Source of the DNA: Alphaproteobacteria bacterium
GTDB taxonomy: Bacteria > Pseudomonadota > Alphaproteobacteria > Rhizobiales > Devosiaceae
Length of the DNA: 10,455 bases
Direction of reading: 5' to 3'
Assembly (NCBI GenBank): GCA_018820005.1
Contig: JAHJOS010000487.1
Coordinates: forward strand, 1-10,455
Each line of letters starts with the position of its first letter. Position 1 is the stretch's first letter. Position numbers and translations under genes: made by a program. Positions 7,390-10,455 of the stretch are shown here, in pieces. Under the pieces are notes generated by a model. That model did no database searches. It was not told the origin of the DNA and was given only the letters and a program-made list of their open reading frames with translations.

Positions 7390-8291
7390 TCAGCTGATCG
7401 GGTTCTGCTGGAACCAGTCCACCAGATGGTCGATCAACGCCCGCACCTTGCCCGCAAGATGACGCCTGTGCGGATAAACCGCCTGCAGCGTCTGTCCGGT
7501 GGGCATGAAGTCGGTCAGGACCGGCACGAGTTCACCCGACGCCACTTTCGGATCAGCGAGGTAGGACGGCATTGCGGCGAAGCCAAGGCCCATAATGGCC
7601 GCCTGGCGCGCCGCTAGCGGCGAATTGACGCGAACCGGCCCGCTCACTGGCACCGACACCGTCTTGCCACCCTCGATGAAGCGCCAGTTCGCCTGTCCCT
7701 GCAGGTTGGTATCGACGATGCAGGGAAGACTGCGAAGGTCCTCGGGATGCTTGGGGACCCCGGTTTTCGCCAGCAGACTCGGCGATCCGGCCATCACGAT
7801 CTGCATATCGGCGATCTTGCGCGCGATCAGCGAGCTGTCCTGCATGGTCGAAATGCGCAGGGCCACGTCCACCCCCTCGTCCACGAGATCGACATAGCGA
7901 TCTTCGAGGCGCAGATCGAGCGTCACCTTGGGAAATTTGATCAGGTAGGAAAAGATCGCTGGCGCCAGCGTGCTCTCTCGCCAAAATTGCGCGGCGCCGA
8001 GACCCGCAGCAGGCCGCGCGGCTCGGCAGTCTGATCGGTAATGGTGGCGTCCAGATCGTCCAGCTGCTGCATCAGCGCGCTGGCCTCGCGATAATAACCC
8101 TCGCCCGCCTCGGTCAGGCTCAGCTTGCGCGTCGTGCGGTTCATCAGCCGGACGCCTAGATAGTCTTCCAGATCCGTCACATATTTGCTGAGCAGCGCCT
8201 TCGAGCGGCCGTGCTGCCGTGCTGCAGCCGAAAACCCACCGGAATCAAAGACTTGGACGAATGCGCGGATGCGTGCGAGGTCTTGAGCCAT
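7390..8291 (-). pseudogene. LysR-family transcriptional regulator, frameshifted
   Basis: The N-terminal fragment (ATG at 8289-8291) carries a clear LysR winged helix-turn-helix: IRAFVQVFDSGGFSAAARQH with LSKYVTDLEDYLGVRLMNRTTRKLSLTEAG. The frame is intact through LLRVSAPRNFGE (residue 105), then runs into TGA at 7941-7943. The effector domain continues in another frame to 7390 with LDLRLEDRYVDLVDEGVDVALR. The break sits in a CT repeat (7973-7979 on +). Removing 2 nt gives RNFGE-STLAPAIF, the canonical FG-xxx-LAP spacing, and a 299-residue protein of normal LysR length. GTG at 7926 that would open the second fragment is internal and has no ribosome site of note. The gene lies upstream of the NicO transporter on the same strand and diverges from a MarR-type gene. 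Its target is unknown. Confidence 0.88.
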
Positions 8292-8436
8292 GGCGTCCCG
8301 TTCACTGGATCAATGTAATGCACGCATAACTCATCTGTGATGGCCGAACAATAACGGGCCTTGGCCGTTCCACGATTAACGATAGACTGGAAAGCCCAAT
8401 CGACGCGCACCCGGAGTTCGGACTATTTTCCCACCC
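8292..8436. promoter_or_regulatory. Divergent intergenic region, LysR / MarR genes
   Basis: This 145-bp gap separates the start codons of the - strand LysR-type and + strand MarR-type regulator genes, so it must hold both promoters. On the - strand TTGTTC and TTATGC, 16 nt apart, are a weak promoter guess for the LysR gene. I see no strong dyad or clear sigma-70 pair. LysR proteins commonly bind such shared regions, but no confident T-N11-A site can be fixed by eye. Confidence 0.35.
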
Positions 8437-8859
8437 ATGTCCAGACCCTCATCCCGCTCCACTCTCTACCGGCTGATCGAAGCGGGCCAGCTTGCCCATC
8501 GCGCCCTGCTGCTGCCGCTGTCGGAGCGTGGGTTGGAACCGGGCGACGATGCCATCCTGTTTGAGCTGGGCCGCGCCGGCACCACCGAAATGGAACTGGC
8601 GGCCGAACTGGGACTGTCCGAAGTGGCCTTGACCGCGCGTCTCTCACGCCTGCTTGATCGGGGCCTTGTCACCCGCCAGGCCGTTGGCCCCGAACTGGCC
8701 GACGGCATCGCGCTTTCCGAGCGCGGCGTACGCATCCGCAACGGCCTTGCCGATCACTGGACCCAGCTCGAGGAGGCCCTGATGGGCGAACTCAAACCCA
8801 AGCAGCGTAAGAAGCTGGGCGAGCGCCTGAAACGCTTCGTGGACCTGCTCAGCTTCTGA
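8437..8859 (+). CDS. MarR-family winged-helix transcriptional regulator
   Basis: This 140-residue cytoplasmic protein is of typical MarR size. The winged helix-turn-helix spans about residues 38-90: PGDDAILFELGRAGTTEMELAAELGLSE as the helix region, then ARLSRLLDRGLVTRQAVG as recognition helix and wing, and ADGIALSERGVRIRNGL as the 'T/S-xxG' segment after the wing. The helical C-terminus (HWTQLEEALMGELKPKQRKKLGERLKRFVDLL) matches the dimerisation region. Members usually repress a neighbouring operon and respond to small aromatic or oxidative signals; neither ligand nor target can be inferred. The ATG is the first in frame after the divergent promoter region and has no strong ribosome site. Confidence 0.85.
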   Translation: MSRPSSRSTLYRLIEAGQLAHRALLLPLSERGLEPGDDAILFELGRAGTTEMELAAELGLSEVALTARLSRLLDRGLVTRQAVGPELADGIALSERGVRIRNGLADHWTQLEEALMGELKPKQRKKLGERLKRFVDLLSF

Positions 8860-8878
8860 ACACCCCCTGCCCGGCCTA

Positions 8879-8894
8879 TTCAGCTTCAGTTCAG
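8879..8894 (+). promoter_or_regulatory. Triple TTCAG direct repeat upstream of the SH3-domain gene
   Basis: TTCAG occurs at 8879-8883, 8885-8889 and 8890-8894, three copies in 16 bp, in the 95-bp gap before the secreted SH3-protein gene. Closely spaced direct repeats like this are the usual form of a response-regulator binding site. The short distance to the start codon (about 60 nt) fits a promoter-proximal activator site. The cognate regulator is not identified. Confidence 0.35.
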
Positions 8895-8954
8895 GCACAA
8901 TAGCGTCTTCTGCACCCATCGGCAGCAATGCCACACAGGTACAGGAGATCAACA

Positions 8955-9392
8955 ATGGCTTTGAGCAAGACCCTCGTCGCAGGCGCCCTCGCAGCTGTCG
9001 CGCTTCTGGCGACCAGCGGGGCCGCCTTTGCCGCAACCGCCTATGCCACCAGCAATGTTAACGTTCGGTCCGGTCCGGGCACCCACTACCGCGCCGTCGA
9101 CACGCTGACCCGCGGCGAACGCGTCGACGTTCAGCAGTGCCGCGGCAGCTGGTGCTATGTCGAAAAACGCGGCCCCGATGGCTGGGTTTCAGCCAATTAC
9201 CTCTCACGGGGTGGCGACGGTGGCTGGCGCGATGACGACAACTGGGGCCGCCCCCCACACTGGAACCCAGGCCCGCAGCGCCCGCCACATTGGAACCCGC
9301 GGCCCTATCCGGTCTATCCCACCTACCCCACCCGTCCCGGCGGTAGCGTGTGTGTCAACGGCCCCAATGGCTACTTCTGCGTCGGCAACTAG
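8955..9392 (+). CDS. Small secreted SH3-domain protein with Pro/Trp-rich tail
   Basis: This 145-residue exported protein has an N-terminal signal peptide (residues 1-26, ending GAAFA before ATAYATS). A bacterial SH3 domain follows at about 27-76: ATSNVNVRSGPGTHYRAV, then TRGERVDV and SWCYVEKRGPDGWVSANYL. The tail is low-complexity, with two RPPHWNP units (9249-9269, 9279-9299), a PYPVYPTYPTRP stretch and a C-terminal SVCVNGPNGYFCVGN. Four Cys in two pairs (QQCRGSWC and VCVNGPNGYFC) could form disulfides in the periplasm. SH3b domains often bind cell-wall material, but the exact role is unknown. ATG at 8955 was chosen over an ATG at 8928 because AGGAG (8943-8947) lies 7 nt upstream and the signal peptide begins there. 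Confidence 0.9.
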   Translation: MALSKTLVAGALAAVALLATSGAAFAATAYATSNVNVRSGPGTHYRAVDTLTRGERVDVQQCRGSWCYVEKRGPDGWVSANYLSRGGDGGWRDDDNWGRPPHWNPGPQRPPHWNPRPYPVYPTYPTRPGGSVCVNGPNGYFCVGN

Positions 9393-9413
9393 CTGAGAGC
9401 AGAGCATCCTGTC

Positions 9414-9440
9414 AGCGCCGCCCTTTGGGGCGGCGTTTTT
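9414..9440 (+). terminator. Rho-independent terminator after the SH3-domain gene
   Basis: An 8-bp perfect GC-rich stem, CGCCGCCC (9416-9423) with GGGCGGCG (9428-9435), encloses a TTTG loop and is followed directly by five T (9436-9440). It begins 23 nt after the SH3-gene stop codon and separates that gene from the DUF2177 gene. Confidence 0.9.
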
Positions 9441-9532
9441 CTGCGCAGCCCGTCCATGGGCTACTGGACAAAGGTGATCCCTCTGCACCACTGGCGCGTA
9501 GCAAGCCTACCACCACGCCAGGAGCCACCGTC

Positions 9533-9928
9533 ATGACCAAATATCTGATCCTTTACGGTGCCTGCGCGCTGATCTTCTTCCCGCTCGATTTTGTCTGGCT
9601 CTCCACCATGGGCAAGGGCTTCTACCAGCGCGAACTGGGTGACCTTCTCTTGCCCAATCCCAACCTGGTGATCGCCGGCCTCTTCTACCTCGCCTATCTC
9701 GTGGGCGTTGTCGCGCTCGTTGCCGCGCCGGCCGAAGGTGATGTGCTCAAGGCCCTGGCCTTCGGCGCCATCCTGGGCTTTGTCGCCTATGGCACCTACG
9801 ACCTGACCAATCTGTCCACAGTCAAGGGCTTTACCCCCATGGTGGCCGCGGTGGATATGGCCTGGGGCACGTTCCTGACCGGCGTCAGCGCTGCGGGCGG
9901 CGTCTGGATCGCCCGCATGTTCGCCTGA
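9533..9928 (+). CDS. DUF2177 family membrane protein
   Basis: This 131-residue inner-membrane protein of unknown function has about four hydrophobic segments (near residues 5-25, 45-65, 70-88 and 105-128). It shows the DUF2177 signature features: FPLDFVWLSTMGKGFYQRELGDLL at the N-terminus, FYLAYLVGVVALVAAP in the second helix, VAYGTYDLTNLSTVKGF, and AVDMAWGTFLTG near the end. The conserved polar residues inside helices (Asp, Tyr, Asp-Leu-Thr-Asn) suggest a binding or transport role, but this is inference. ATG at 9533 is preferred because AGGAG (9520-9524) lies 8 nt upstream; an earlier in-frame ATG at 9350 would overlap the SH3 gene and its terminator. The stop codon directly abuts the stop of the convergent EamA gene. 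Confidence 0.9.
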   Translation: MTKYLILYGACALIFFPLDFVWLSTMGKGFYQRELGDLLLPNPNLVIAGLFYLAYLVGVVALVAAPAEGDVLKALAFGAILGFVAYGTYDLTNLSTVKGFTPMVAAVDMAWGTFLTGVSAAGGVWIARMFA

Positions 9929-10455
9929 TCACTCGCGGCCCGGCAATAGCGGGCCATCGACAACCCGCACCCGTTTGATGCGTTCACGTGCCATCACGAC
10001 CAGGCCCGCGCCCACCACAACGGCGGCGCCGGCCAGCGAGATCGGATCGATCCAGTCGCCAAACACCACCGCGCTGAGCACGATCGCCCAGGGCAGCGAA
10101 AAATAGTTGAATGGCTGCACGGTGCTCGCCGGCGCCATGGACAGTGCATAGATCATCACCCCATGCCCCAGGCACGTCGTCACCATCATGGTTGTCACCA
10201 GCAACACGTCGGTCCAGGCCATCGGTTGCCAGAAGAAAATGCCCACCGCGCTCGACAGCAGCACGCCGATGACGCCGCTGTAGGCCATGCTGGTGGCGGC
10301 ACTATCGTGCTGGCTGACCTTGCGGGTAATCACGATATAGAGCGCGTAAAGCGCCGCCGAGGTGATGGCGAACCCGACACCCCAGTCAAGCGGCAGGCCG
10401 CCTGGTCGCACGATGATCATTGCGCCTATAAAGCCCACGCCCACCGCCGCAAACC
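9929..10455 (-). CDS. EamA/DMT-superfamily transporter, C-terminal part
   Basis: This is the 3' part (about 174 residues visible) of a drug/metabolite transporter of the inner membrane; the 5' end lies beyond the window edge and the frame stays open to 10455. It contains the end of the first EamA repeat (GVGFIGAMIIVRPGG, a motif typical of the joint between repeats). The second repeat follows (WGVGFAITSAALYALYIVITRK through FNYFSLPWAIVLSAVVFGDWIDPISLAGAAVVVGAGLVVMARE), with about five membrane helices. The P-x-P-like and GE/GD helix ends of the family are visible as VFGDW. EamA proteins export amino acids, metabolites or drugs; the substrate is unknown. It converges with the DUF2177 gene with no bases between the two stop codons. 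Confidence 0.92.
   Translation of the reverse strand, partial: FAAVGVGFIGAMIIVRPGGLPLDWGVGFAITSAALYALYIVITRKVSQHDSAATSMAYSGVIGVLLSSAVGIFFWQPMAWTDVLLVTTMMVTTCLGHGVMIYALSMAPASTVQPFNYFSLPWAIVLSAVVFGDWIDPISLAGAAVVVGAGLVVMARERIKRVRVVDGPLLPGRE

Noticed and set aside
7390..7926. A separate small gene starting at GTG 7926
   Set aside because: It is the LysR effector domain without a DNA-binding domain; the upstream fragment supplies the missing part across one small indel.
8928..8954. Longer N-terminus of the SH3-domain protein from ATG 8928
   Set aside because: The AGGAG ribosome site lies inside this stretch, and the added residues would precede a normal signal peptide.
9350..9532. Longer DUF2177 protein from ATG 9350
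   Set aside because: It would overlap the SH3 gene and its terminator, and a good AGGAG site precedes the ATG at 9533.

Overview
The window is GC-rich DNA with dense, closely packed genes. Its gene set and protein styles point to an alphaproteobacterium of the Hyphomicrobiales, possibly Devosia-like. That placement is inferred from the ferrochelatase, the DUF1007-NicO fusion, the DUF2177 protein and the overall composition; no rRNA or other phylogenetic marker is present.

Left third (1-4280, + strand): the end of an oligopeptide/dipeptide-type ABC transporter operon. In order it has the 3' part of an ATPase, a DppB-like permease, a DppC-like permease that overlaps it by ATGA, and a class V PLP-dependent enzyme of the isopenicillin N epimerase-like group that starts 1 nt after the DppC stop. 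A GntR/FadR-type regulator follows 68 bp later. The layout suggests import of a peptide- or amino-acid-like compound, intracellular conversion by the PLP enzyme, and ligand-controlled expression. The substrate cannot be read from the sequence.

Boundary (4281-4515): the convergent gap between the GntR gene and hemH is almost filled by a roughly 215-bp element (4305-4519). Its ends form an imperfect terminal inverted repeat of about 47 bp (36/47 identical by hand, outermost 12 bp perfect), and it carries several internal hairpins, including a perfect 12-bp stem. It resembles a non-coding palindromic repeat or MITE. This is the most unusual structure in the window.

Middle (4516-8291, - strand): in transcription order, a LysR-type regulator gene, a DUF1007-NicO nickel/cobalt transporter gene and hemH (ferrochelatase). 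The first two are each broken by one small indel in a short simple repeat, a (CT)n tract at 7973-7979 and a C5 run at 7231-7235. Each reads as a full-length family member once the indel is undone. They are either recent pseudogenes or sequence errors.

Right third (8437-10455): a MarR-type regulator divergent from the LysR gene; a small secreted SH3-domain protein with a Pro/Trp-rich tail and a clear rho-independent terminator; a DUF2177 membrane protein; and the 3' part of an EamA/DMT transporter on the - strand whose stop codon abuts the DUF2177 stop. I found no tRNA, rRNA, CRISPR array, transposase, phage gene or recognisable defence system.
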